Below are positions 26,648 to 34,503 of a stretch of 64,000 bases of DNA, in pieces. The DNA lies in the NCBI GenBank assembly GCA_963829965.1, contig CAWHLK010000055.1:6871-70870 (forward strand). The letters run 5' to 3'. Made by a program: the position numbers and the translations under genes. The stretch's first letter is position 1; each line of letters starts with the position of its first letter. Below the pieces are notes generated by a model that searched no databases, was not told where the DNA came from, and saw only the letters and a program-made list of their open reading frames with translations. Source of the stretch: DASXZH01 sp963829965 (lineage in GTDB: Bacteria > Armatimonadota > Fimbriimonadia > Fimbriimonadales > Fimbriimonadaceae).

Positions 26648-27650
26648 GAACGTCTTCCTCTCCCCCACGGCCGATCGTAAGTTCGCCGGCTTCTTCCAGC
26701 CGCCGAATGACGCCAACGATCTTCTGCTGGGCGTCTTCCACGACCTTCAGGCGAACCGGACCCATGAACTCCATGTCCTCTTTGAGCATGTTGACCGCCC
26801 GCTCGGACATGTTGCGATAGACCTTATTTTGAACGTCGGCATTCACGCCCTTGAGCGCAGTTGCCAACTCTTTGAGGTCAACTTCTTTGAGGATCTGTTG
26901 AACCGCGCGGTCGTCAAGCTGGACGATGTCCTCGAACACGAACATCATGTTCTTCACTGATTCGGCAAGCTCCGGATTTCGCTCGGCGAGTGAATCCATG
27001 ATCAAGCGCTCTGTGGATCGATCAACGCGGTTGAGAAGGTCAACAAGCGCCTTGGGACCACCCGCTTTGGTCATTTCCTGGTTCAAAATGCTCGAAACCT
27101 TCTTTTCCAAAACCTGCTCCACGCGGCGAATGACTTCTGGCGGAGTCTGGTCCATCATCGCGATTCTGCCCGCAACATCCGCTCGCAGCTCTGAGGGCAG
27201 CTTGCCGAGAATAAGCGACGCGTTGTTGATCGGCATGTAAGCGAGGATCAATGCGATGGTCTGTGGGTGCTCATCCTGAATGAAGCTGAGAACCTGCGCG
27301 GGGTCCGCCTTCTTAAGGAAGTCGAACGGCACAACTTGCATGGCCTGCACGATCCGGGCAACGATTTGATTGGCCTTTGTCTCTCCAAAAGCCGCCTCAA
27401 GGAGAGACTTGGCATGATCCACACCACCTTCGGCAATGTACTCCTGGGCGAGCGCAAGATCGTAGAACTCGGCGATGACCAACTCCCGCTGCTCGGACGA
27501 GACTTTGTCCAAACGCGCGACTTCGAGGGTCAGCTGTTCAATCTGGTCTTCGTCAAAATGGCGAATCACCTTTCCTGAAAGCTCAGGCCCCAGGCACATC
27601 AATATGATGGCGGCCTTTTGCTTGCTGGACATTTCAGCGGCTTTTTTCAT
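26640..27650 (-). CDS. fliG: Flagellar motor switch protein FliG
   Basis: Rotor protein that interacts with the stator and switches rotation direction. The 336-aa product has the N-terminal FliG domain (SSKQKAAIILMCLGPELSGKVIRHF), the middle domain with EHPQTIALILAYM (EHPQ motif) and the C-terminal domain with MRNMSERA-like NMSERAVNMLKEDMEFMGPVRL, where the charged residues that contact MotA lie. It overlaps fliF by 4 bp and fliH by 8 bp. Length is normal. Confidence 0.97.
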   Translation of the reverse strand: MKKAAEMSSKQKAAIILMCLGPELSGKVIRHFDEDQIEQLTLEVARLDKVSSEQRELVIAEFYDLALAQEYIAEGGVDHAKSLLEAAFGETKANQIVARIVQAMQVVPFDFLKKADPAQVLSFIQDEHPQTIALILAYMPINNASLILGKLPSELRADVAGRIAMMDQTPPEVIRRVEQVLEKKVSSILNQEMTKAGGPKALVDLLNRVDRSTERLIMDSLAERNPELAESVKNMMFVFEDIVQLDDRAVQQILKEVDLKELATALKGVNADVQNKVYRNMSERAVNMLKEDMEFMGPVRLKVVEDAQQKIVGVIRRLEEAGELTIGRGGEEDVLV

Positions 27651-29272
27651 TTATGGTCCTCCAGAATCCAGCTCTTCATGAGCATTGCCACGCTTTCAGA
27701 TTTCTCGTCGCTCATGCGCTTCAGTTGTTCCAACGGAAGGTTCAACTTCTCTTGAATCTGCGCAATCTCTTCCTGCGGCTCTTCTTCCGGGTGAGGGTGG
27801 CCTTCGCCATGTTCATAGTGGCGATCCAACATCGATTGGCCGTCTTCGTACCCGTCTTCCAGCGCCAGAGTTCCGCCCCCTGGCAGCGCGCCAACCATAA
27901 CCGGCTTGGCCGCTTTGCCGATGGCCTTAGCAACTAGGAATCCGACAAAAATGAGTGCGGCGATCGGCAGCATCGAAATAATCTGCTGCATCCGGTCGCG
28001 GGCAGCTTCCGCCTTCTGGTCCGCCTGAGCGACCAACTTCGCTGACATGTCGAAGGGGGCAGTCGTTACATGGGCCACAAAATGCTGCGAATCCGTTTGG
28101 CTAAAGTTCTTTAGGTAGTCATCCAGGAACGATTGAACGCTCTTGGGATCAACAACGACCGGCTTACCATCGGCGCCGAGGGGCGTCGAGTTCACCATTG
28201 CGGCGATAGACATACTCTTGAGACCGCCAACCGCAACCTCGGTGGTCACATGCTTCTCGTCCACCGGGTGCACTTCGGTCGTGCTCTTGTTCTCGTATTT
28301 CTTTCCCGGAGTGGGAGGAGGAGGCGTGGTCGGAGTTACACCGTTTGAGACGGCGCCTGCAAGGCCTCCCACGAGGCCGCCGGCATCTCCCGACATCGTT
28401 TCATCTTGGGTCTCCTTCTCTGAAGGGGATTTCGCAGGGGGGTGGGTGTCGTCTTCCTCGGACTTCTTGTCGTAGTTCAGTTCGAGGTTCACCAAGACCT
28501 GCGTGTTATTGCGGCCAAAGGCCCGGTCCAGCTGCTCTTGAAGTTCTTCTTGTCGCCTATTTTTTTCCGCGATCTCCTGCGATATCTTTTCGTTTCCTGA
28601 GCTTCCGTCCGATCCTCGGCTGGGATCGTAAAGGGGTTTGCCGGAGTTGTCCAGAACAAAAACCTTGTCGGGCGATAGGCCAACGACCGAGTTGGAAACC
28701 AGCATGGCGATCGCTCTCCCCTCACCCGGTCCCATAGTAGCGTTTGGCCCAAGTGTCACTTCCACGCTCGCGCTTGCAGGTTTGTTTTCGTCCGCAAACG
28801 CTGAGGCATCGCCCAGATTCAACTGAACATTGGCCTTTGAAATGCCTTTAATGTCCTCGATGGCGGCAGCCAGGTCATTCTGCTGAATGTTCTTGATCCT
28901 CTCCTTTTCCACTCCGTCCGTGGTCGTTGGACCAATCTGCATCAGGCTGTCGCCCAGATGCCCGGGGGTGGGCAACTTCCCGGCAAGTGCTAGTTTTGCG
29001 TGAACCTCCGCGACCTTGTCGGCCGGTACTTGAACATCCCCGCTGTCGTTGTATTGAACAGGGATGCCGAGCTTTTCGATTTCACTCGTTACGGAGCCTA
29101 CTTCGGCCGAATCGAGATTGGAGAACGCCAAGGCCATGTGGGGCCGGGAGGCAAAGTAAAACGTGCCTGCTAGGAGCAGCACAAGGAAAACAGAGCCAAA
29201 GACCGTAACCGCCTTCTGCGTTCGGTCTGCCGTCTCCCACCAAGTTTTCAGTCGAGTTAGCAATCCACCCAT
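27647..29272 (-). CDS. fliF: Flagellar MS-ring protein FliF
   Basis: Forms the MS-ring in the inner membrane that supports the rotor. The 541-aa product has membrane helices near both ends (TVFGSVFLVLLLAGTFYFA at about residue 25 and MLPIAALIFVGFLVAKAIG at about 445). Between them is the YscJ/FliF domain, with the usual NDSGDVQVPADKVAEVHAKLA and LPTPGH segments (RBM1-2), and a disordered acidic and Pro-rich stretch (about 285-335). The C-terminal tail binds FliG. It is a single open frame. A 33-bp gap separates it from fliE. Confidence 0.96.
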   Translation of the reverse strand: MGGLLTRLKTWWETADRTQKAVTVFGSVFLVLLLAGTFYFASRPHMALAFSNLDSAEVGSVTSEIEKLGIPVQYNDSGDVQVPADKVAEVHAKLALAGKLPTPGHLGDSLMQIGPTTTDGVEKERIKNIQQNDLAAAIEDIKGISKANVQLNLGDASAFADENKPASASVEVTLGPNATMGPGEGRAIAMLVSNSVVGLSPDKVFVLDNSGKPLYDPSRGSDGSSGNEKISQEIAEKNRRQEELQEQLDRAFGRNNTQVLVNLELNYDKKSEEDDTHPPAKSPSEKETQDETMSGDAGGLVGGLAGAVSNGVTPTTPPPPTPGKKYENKSTTEVHPVDEKHVTTEVAVGGLKSMSIAAMVNSTPLGADGKPVVVDPKSVQSFLDDYLKNFSQTDSQHFVAHVTTAPFDMSAKLVAQADQKAEAARDRMQQIISMLPIAALIFVGFLVAKAIGKAAKPVMVGALPGGGTLALEDGYEDGQSMLDRHYEHGEGHPHPEEEPQEEIAQIQEKLNLPLEQLKRMSDEKSESVAMLMKSWILEDHK

Positions 29273-29305
29273 GTTTCGTTACCGACCATGGTGGGGATCA
29301 CGCGG

Positions 29306-29596
29306 TTAGATCGAGAGCTTGTCTATCTCCTGATAGGCGCTCAAAAGCTGATTACGAACCTGCATCGTGAGATTCAAGGTCGTGCTCGCCTTTTCCATAG
29401 CGATCATGAGGTCGTGATATTCCACCGGTTGACCCGTCATAAAGGCGTTTTGCATGTCAGAAGACTGGTTCTGACTGTCGTTAACTTCCTTCAGGACGTC
29501 CATCAACGTGTTGGCGAAGTCGTCGCCTTTTCCCGCTCCGGCCGCTTTCGCGTCCATCGGGGGTTGTGGATTGATTCCTAGATCTTCGATTCTCAT
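29306..29596 (-). CDS. fliE: Flagellar hook-basal body complex protein FliE
   Basis: Small export-adapter protein between MS-ring and rod. The 96-aa product has the C-terminal pattern QPVEYHDLMIAMEKASTTLNLTMQVRNQLLSAYQEI, diagnostic for FliE. It is followed by fliF after 33 bp. The 184 bp upstream of its ATG carry no gene but hold heptamer repeats. Confidence 0.95.
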   Translation of the reverse strand: MRIEDLGINPQPPMDAKAAGAGKGDDFANTLMDVLKEVNDSQNQSSDMQNAFMTGQPVEYHDLMIAMEKASTTLNLTMQVRNQLLSAYQEIDKLSI

Positions 29597-29780
29597 GGCA
29601 GTTCGGGATGGGTAAAGGGGAAAGTGTAAGGGGTAAAGGCGGTCCGCAGAGTTTCGCTCCGATTGCCCCCTCGTCGCTTCATGCCTCTTTCTTTCGTTCC
29701 CATCGTTATGATTCCTATTTCAACTAACTTCTATTGGTGGCCGTCTTTACCATTAAGCCTTTACGCGTTTACCCTTCCGA
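29597..29780. repeat. Gap with GGGTAAA-type and TTTACCC-type heptamers in inverted arrangement
   Basis: No gene is seen in these 184 bp between flgC and fliE. Two GGGTAAA copies lie at about 29610-29636 and inverted TTTAC-containing copies at about 29746-29778, so the arms could pair in the transcript. The central part has no clear pattern. The same scheme recurs at 30190-30265. Confidence 0.7.
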
Positions 29781-30173
29781 TCAGACCTTCCCTATGGTAA
29801 GCGCGGACTGGATCATGCCCTTGGCCGCAGTGAAAGCGGCGACGTTGGCTTCGTAAGCGCGGCTCGCGCCCATCATGTTCACCATTTCCGTTACCGGCTC
29901 TACGTTGCTATAGGTGACGTTGCCGTCTTTGTCCGCAAGGGGGTTCGTGGGCTCGTGCTGAACTCGAAACGCCGATTGGTCTTCCACAACGCCTGCAATG
30001 TGGACACCGTCGGGGCCTCCAACCACTGCCACGTCCTTTCTTCGATAGGGGTCCTGGCCATTCATACCCACCGAGTTCGCATTCGCGATATTCGAGGAGA
30101 TCGTGTCCAGCCGGAAGCGCTCAACCGATAAGCCGCTGGCGCTGATTCGCATTGCATCGTTTAAGTTGCTCAT
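29781..30173 (-). CDS. flgC: Flagellar basal-body rod protein FlgC
   Basis: Proximal rod subunit, exported through the flagellar apparatus. The 130-aa product shows the N-terminal flg_bb_rod pattern (MRISASGLSVERFRLDTISSNIANANS) and the C-terminal pattern (PVTEMVNMMGASRAYEANVAAFTAAKGMIQSAL), both diagnostic. It is separated from flgB by 101 bp that contain heptamer repeats. Confidence 0.95.
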   Translation of the reverse strand: MSNLNDAMRISASGLSVERFRLDTISSNIANANSVGMNGQDPYRRKDVAVVGGPDGVHIAGVVEDQSAFRVQHEPTNPLADKDGNVTYSNVEPVTEMVNMMGASRAYEANVAAFTAAKGMIQSALTIGKV

Positions 30174-30189
30174 GTTATTCCTTAGAAGA

Positions 30190-30265
30190 AGGGGTTAAGA
30201 GTAAAGGGTAAAGACGGGTCAGACGTTTCGCGCCTTTACCCTTAGCCCTTTCTCCTTTACCGTTC
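30190..30265. repeat. Heptamer inverted repeats in the flgB-flgC gap
   Basis: GTAAAGGGTAAAG lies near 30200-30213 and its complement-type copies CTTTACCCTTAGCCC near 30231-30246, with about 18 bp between. They could form a hairpin in the flagellar transcript. The units belong to the GGGTAAA family also found at 11982 and 29605. Confidence 0.7.
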
Positions 30266-30274
30266 CGTCTCAAA

Positions 30275-30634
30275 TCATTGCCCTCTAATCACTGTCTTCA
30301 AATCGCTGAAATAGCCGGCCGTCATTTGGGTTAAAGCTTCATATCGAAGCTGGGTTTGGGTCAGGCCCTCCACTTCGGTTTCCATGTCCACGTTGTTCCC
30401 GTCTGTCCGGATGCTGGAAGGATCGGTAATCACGGCGTCGTCGTCGGGCAATGTGCCGAACTTCTTTTGGGCGCCCTCAAGGGTCATGTTGAAGCTGACG
30501 TCCTGGCGCTTGTAACCAGGCGTGTTGACGTTGGCGATGTTATTGGTCAGCAGGGATTGGCGCAACGTTGTCCGGCTCATCGCCTTCGAATAGTTGTCCA
30601 CATCAGGACCGAATAAGTTATCCAGTATATGCAC
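30275..30634 (-). CDS. flgB: Flagellar basal-body rod protein FlgB
   Basis: Proximal rod protein, probably first gene of the operon. From GTG 30634 it is 119 aa: VHILDNLFGPDVDNYSKAMSRTTLRQSLLTNNIANVNTPGYKRQDVSF is the typical flg_bb_rod N-terminus (I quote its pieces: TLRQSLLTNNIANVNTPGYK is diagnostic). The GTG start with GGGA about 10 bp upstream matches the family N-terminus, while an open frame further upstream does not. The C-terminus lies at the end of the rod domain (YFSDLKTVIRGQ). Confidence 0.9.
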   Translation of the reverse strand: MHILDNLFGPDVDNYSKAMSRTTLRQSLLTNNIANVNTPGYKRQDVSFNMTLEGAQKKFGTLPDDDAVITDPSSIRTDGNNVDMETEVEGLTQTQLRYEALTQMTAGYFSDLKTVIRGQ

Positions 30635-30723
30635 GGCAGGTTTGTCCCTTTCCGCGCGTCCGTTCGCTGAAAGCGCTAATCCTAAGCGCCTGAGCCATTC
30701 GTTCTTCGGCCCATCAGTTGTAT

Positions 30724-30737
30724 CGGCAATATTGCCG
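30724..30737. promoter_or_regulatory. 14-bp perfect palindrome between flgB and hybrid kinase
   Basis: CGGCAATATTGCCG is a perfect inverted repeat located about 90 bp upstream of the flgB start and 65 bp upstream of the divergent kinase start. It could be an operator shared by both. There is no clear -35/-10 or -24/-12 match nearby. Confidence 0.35.
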
Positions 30738-30801
30738 GGCCGCTGTAGGGTGCGCTCTCCCGGGAAAATCACCAGTGTTATTGGTTCCCCTCAACTGGTC
30801 G

Positions 30802-33105
30802 ATGGATTCATCCGATAATTCCTTTCGTATGGGTGAGGCTTCGCGGGATGAGGCAAAGCCGGGTTGGTTAACCGATGATCGGGCCCTGGAAGAACTCCTG
30901 GACCATCTCGTTGATTACCGGAACGTAGACCTTGACAAGGCGATTGATGAAATCAACTCGCTACGTGACCTTGCGGCTGCCCATAACCACCAGGTGGCAC
31001 GTGGAGCTTTCTGCATCTTGCTTGCCGGCTGTTACCGCTGGGCTTCTAACCCTGGCGAAGCACTTCGTGCAGCCAACGAAGCCGTCCTCATCTTTAGAGA
31101 TTCTAAAGATCACACACGTTACGTACGCGCTCTTAACGCCCTGGCGATGAGCGAGTGCGATCTGGAAGACCCCGAAGCGCTGGACCATCTGCTTCTTGCC
31201 ATCCATTTGGCCGAGGAACACAACCTCCCGAGGGACCTTGCTTTCACCTACATCAACCTCGGTTACCTCTATTCCAGGCGCGGACAGACCGAGCAGGCGA
31301 TTGTGGAATACCAGCGCGTGCTCTCAGATTTCGTCGAGCATTGCTCCAAACACAGCTATGTTCGCATCCAAAACAACCTCGCGGGCGCACTGAACAACTT
31401 GGGCCGATACGACGAAGCCATGCCCTACGTCGAGGAGGGCCTTCGCAATTCCAGCCATGCTCAGGATTCTTCGCTGATTGGACACCTTCTCGTCAATAAG
31501 GCTATGGTGCTTGCCTGGCGGGGCCAAGATCGTGAAGCCGAAGATCTGGTAGCCAAAGCGGTCGAGATCTATATCGAGACTTCCCATCATCGCTACCTGC
31601 CCTTGCCTGCCTCGGACCTGGGCGCGGTCGATCTGCACGCGGAAAGATTTAATCAGTCCATTCTCTGGCTCTTGCGAGCGAAGGAATGCTCCAGCAGCTT
31701 GGAGGGCGAGCCCTTTTTGCCTGAAATCCTGAAGAACCTAGCGAAAGCCTACCGCGGGATCGGAAATCTGGATGAGGCTTACCAGACGCTCGATTCCGCC
31801 ATGGTCCGCGCCGAAAAGTGGGCGAAGCACCTTCTCGACCAAAACGTGCAGCTAGCCGTTCACCGCCATCAAGCGGAATGGGCGCTTAAAGACGCCGACG
31901 TGCTCCGTGAAATGAACGACAAGCTACGGGAAGCAAAGGAAGAGGCGGACACAGCGAACCGGATGAAGACTCAGTTTCTCGCAAACATGAGCCATGAAAT
32001 CCGCACGCCGATGAATGGCGTAATCGGCCTGACAGACATCCTTCTCGCCAGCGGATTAAACGACCAACAGCTTGATTTAGCCCACACCATACAGTCCTGT
32101 GGCGAAACCTTACTCACGATCATTGACGACGTGCTCGACTTCTCCAAGATAGAAGCTGGGAAAATGACGATCGATTCCTTTGAGTTCAACCCTCGCGACG
32201 TTATCACTGGAGTGGTTGAGCTCATGTCCCCCCGAGCCGAGAAGAAGGGCCTGCGCCTATCTCACAAGGTGGCTTCAGACTTTCCGGAGACGTTATGGGG
32301 CGATGGCCACCGTATCCGCCAGATCCTCCTGAACTTAGTTGGCAACGCAATAAAGTTTACGGACGCGGGTGAGGTCCTTATCTGCGCTCAGTTGATTCAC
32401 CTTGAGGGCGGCACGGCCAAGATAAAGCTATCCGTTATCGATAGCGGCATTGGCATGGAAGACGACCGGTTGGAGCTCATTTTCGATAGCTTCACCCAGT
32501 CCGATGGGTCCACGAGCCGAAAATATGGCGGCACCGGCCTTGGCCTCGCAATCTGCAAAAAGCTCGTTGAACTGATGGTGGGACGAATTGGTGTCAAGAG
32601 CCGCTTGGGCGAAGGGAGCACTTTCTGGTTCGAACTCGAGTTGCCCCGAACGAAGGCGCTCAGCGACGAGGAACGAGCCCCTGGAAGCAAGCGGTCTTCG
32701 GTGATTGGGCAGCCGCTTGCGAACTACAAATTCTCGATCGTTGAGGACAATCCGGTAAACCAAATGGTCCTTATGCGCATGCTCGCCCGAATGGGCGCCA
32801 CCACGGAATGCGTCTCCAACGGCGTGCAAGCTCTGAGACGGCTTGAGGACAACGAATTTGACGTGATTCTAATGGATTGCCAAATGCCCGAAATGGATGG
32901 CTACGAGGCAACGCGCAGGATCCGGCGAATGGAAGAGGGAACGGGCAAGCACCAGCCGATTATCGCGGTAACCGCCGGCGCCATGGAAGGAGACAGCCAA
33001 AACTGCATCGGATGCGGAATGGACGATTATCAAAGCAAACCGGTAAACGGTCAGGATCTCCTAAAAAAGATTCTCGGGCAGCTAAACAGGAAGAAAGCAG
33101 CCTAA
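30802..33105 (+). CDS. Hybrid histidine kinase with N-terminal TPR domain and receiver
   Basis: Soluble sensor kinase of 767 aa. Residues about 50-360 are tetratricopeptide repeats (for example HALNALAMSECDLEDPEALDHL-like helices and EEHNLPRDLAFTYINLGYLYS). His398 in FLANMSHEIRTPMNG is the phospho-acceptor of the HisKA domain. The ATPase domain has N-box QILLNLVGNAIKF, G1 DSGIGM and GGTGLGLAI (about 500-590). A receiver follows (VEDNPVNQ, phospho-acceptor Asp at about 692 in ILMDCQMPEMDGYEA, Lys in QSKPV). No membrane segment or PAS domain is seen. It is divergent from the flagellar operon; a link to motility is inferred only from position. ATG 30802 fits better than the open frame upstream. 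Confidence 0.93.
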   Translation: MDSSDNSFRMGEASRDEAKPGWLTDDRALEELLDHLVDYRNVDLDKAIDEINSLRDLAAAHNHQVARGAFCILLAGCYRWASNPGEALRAANEAVLIFRDSKDHTRYVRALNALAMSECDLEDPEALDHLLLAIHLAEEHNLPRDLAFTYINLGYLYSRRGQTEQAIVEYQRVLSDFVEHCSKHSYVRIQNNLAGALNNLGRYDEAMPYVEEGLRNSSHAQDSSLIGHLLVNKAMVLAWRGQDREAEDLVAKAVEIYIETSHHRYLPLPASDLGAVDLHAERFNQSILWLLRAKECSSSLEGEPFLPEILKNLAKAYRGIGNLDEAYQTLDSAMVRAEKWAKHLLDQNVQLAVHRHQAEWALKDADVLREMNDKLREAKEEADTANRMKTQFLANMSHEIRTPMNGVIGLTDILLASGLNDQQLDLAHTIQSCGETLLTIIDDVLDFSKIEAGKMTIDSFEFNPRDVITGVVELMSPRAEKKGLRLSHKVASDFPETLWGDGHRIRQILLNLVGNAIKFTDAGEVLICAQLIHLEGGTAKIKLSVIDSGIGMEDDRLELIFDSFTQSDGSTSRKYGGTGLGLAICKKLVELMVGRIGVKSRLGEGSTFWFELELPRTKALSDEERAPGSKRSSVIGQPLANYKFSIVEDNPVNQMVLMRMLARMGATTECVSNGVQALRRLEDNEFDVILMDCQMPEMDGYEATRRIRRMEEGTGKHQPIIAVTAGAMEGDSQNCIGCGMDDYQSKPVNGQDLLKKILGQLNRKKAA

Positions 33106-33152
33106 GAATCCGACCAGCGTCGTCACCCCATCTCACCTCTCGCATCACTTAG

Positions 33153-34388
33153 TTAGGCTTTCAGCGGATTCGCCGATTCCAGCTTCAAAAGGGCTTGATA
33201 GCGACTCTTAAGGTCCTGCGAACCGGTGGCCATTAGCATGTGGCCCAGCACCACGGTTTTGCCAAGCCTCACAAAGCGAATGAGTCGCACGTCTGCAAGG
33301 TCATCTGAATCTTGCACATTCACATGCATGAACCGGTCGAAAGCCTCACGCAATCCATCATCGCCCGTAAGCTCAAGATCAGACGCCAGCGCATCCAGTG
33401 CGGCCCTTTGGGGCGCGGAGGCCCAGGTTCGTACAATTGAAAATGAGGTGGAGAGAACCTTTTGATCGGGCGCAGAGACAAAGTGCCGGAGAAACACGTC
33501 GGAAGTGCACACCGGCGTATCGATGGAATCGTCGTGAATCAGCGAATAGGCATATGCCTCGTCCATCCCTATGTGGCCATCCCGTCGGTAATCGGCTCCG
33601 GTCACCTTCCTGCCCATCCGGTCGACGCCGGTAAGGGCAGCAAAGAAGTAGCCGGTGAAGTCTTTGTAGTCGGCCTCGTTGATTTCCGGCGTGCAGCCTG
33701 CCGCCATCCGCTGGGGCACACTCGCAAAGAACCCGCAAATCGGCCTTGATATCAACGAACCAGACGGGTTCCCGTCCTGAAACAGCAAGTTGCCGAAAGC
33801 GCCCGAAAAGCACTCCACCATCACAAGTGTGACCGGAGTAGAGTGCGGAAGTGAGTCCAAGTTATGCGCCAGATCCCGCACACTAAGTTCCCCGCTTCGC
33901 CAAAGGTCATAAACATTGTTGTCGTAATTGCTTTCCTCATCCGGGCTACCATGACCCGTAAAGTAGAGCAAGAGCGGTGAACCGTCGGACTGGCGCCCCA
34001 GCGAAGATATTTCTGTCTTGAAACTGCCATATTCCGAAGGTCCATCCAACTGCGGCAAGTTCGGAGCCCGGTAATAAGGGCGGTTCTGATCGTCCTCGCA
34101 AAGCACGTTTTTTGAACTGGGATCGCCGTTGGCAAACAAAACCCTCGTCTGCGAACCGGCCGGCAGGAGATGATGGACGTAGCGAACGTTGCTTTCAATG
34201 GCGACCTGGTTGTTTTTTCTGTCCGGCCCGCCACCAACGATCAGAACATGAAGGGGTCCGCTCACCGCCTGTGCAGCGACACGCCTAGCGTTCGCAGCGT
34301 GGAATTTCGCGCGAGGCAAACTCGTGCCTGCCCACGTTGCGAACAAAACGACGGTTGCCAAGAGAGCTTTTGAGGCGATCCTAACCAT
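33153..34388 (-). CDS. Secreted caspase/legumain-like cysteine peptidase (clan CD)
   Basis: A 411-aa protein with a signal peptide (LLATVVLFATWAGTSLP). The clan CD dyad is visible: His146 in LLLYFTGHGS and Cys193 in VMVECFSGAF, with the core strands VLIVGGG (about 48) and KNNQVAIESNVRYVHHLL. The E-C-x-S-G-x-x pattern is closer to legumain (C13) than to metacaspases. The C-terminal 200 residues have no recognised domain. Such proteins can process other secreted proteins or act in self-activation; the substrate here is unknown. It is divergent from the ABC importer with a 115-bp gap. Confidence 0.7.
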   Translation of the reverse strand: MVRIASKALLATVVLFATWAGTSLPRAKFHAANARRVAAQAVSGPLHVLIVGGGPDRKNNQVAIESNVRYVHHLLPAGSQTRVLFANGDPSSKNVLCEDDQNRPYYRAPNLPQLDGPSEYGSFKTEISSLGRQSDGSPLLLYFTGHGSPDEESNYDNNVYDLWRSGELSVRDLAHNLDSLPHSTPVTLVMVECFSGAFGNLLFQDGNPSGSLISRPICGFFASVPQRMAAGCTPEINEADYKDFTGYFFAALTGVDRMGRKVTGADYRRDGHIGMDEAYAYSLIHDDSIDTPVCTSDVFLRHFVSAPDQKVLSTSFSIVRTWASAPQRAALDALASDLELTGDDGLREAFDRFMHVNVQDSDDLADVRLIRFVRLGKTVVLGHMLMATGSQDLKSRYQALLKLESANPLKA

Positions 34389-34467
34389 TCCCTATCTAAT
34401 ACTGACGCCTTTCTTCGATTGTCTCACTGGAAAAGAAGATATTTTGCACGGCTTATCATGGGCGACA

Positions 34468-34494
34468 TTGACAACTGTTCGGTCCGTGCACAAT
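34468..34494 (+). promoter_or_regulatory. Candidate promoter of the sugar ABC importer
   Basis: A perfect TTGACA (34468-34473) is followed 15 bp later by CACAAT (34489-34494; 4/6 match). The ATG at 34504 would be only a few bases from the expected transcript start, and no ribosome site precedes it. This may be a very short leader or leaderless start; the spacing of 15 bp is short for a strong sigma-70 promoter. Confidence 0.3.
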
Positions 34495-34503
34495 AGACTT
34501 TGC

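Noticed and set aside
26648..26716. Longer FliH starts (ATG 26716, GTG 26668)
   Set aside because: Both overlap fliG further and lack a ribosome site, while TTG 26647 has GGGGGAGAGG at the correct distance.
34324..34503. Extension of the ABC importer to an upstream start
   Set aside because: It would overlap the divergent peptidase gene and place a non-signal sequence before the clear signal peptide that begins at 34504.
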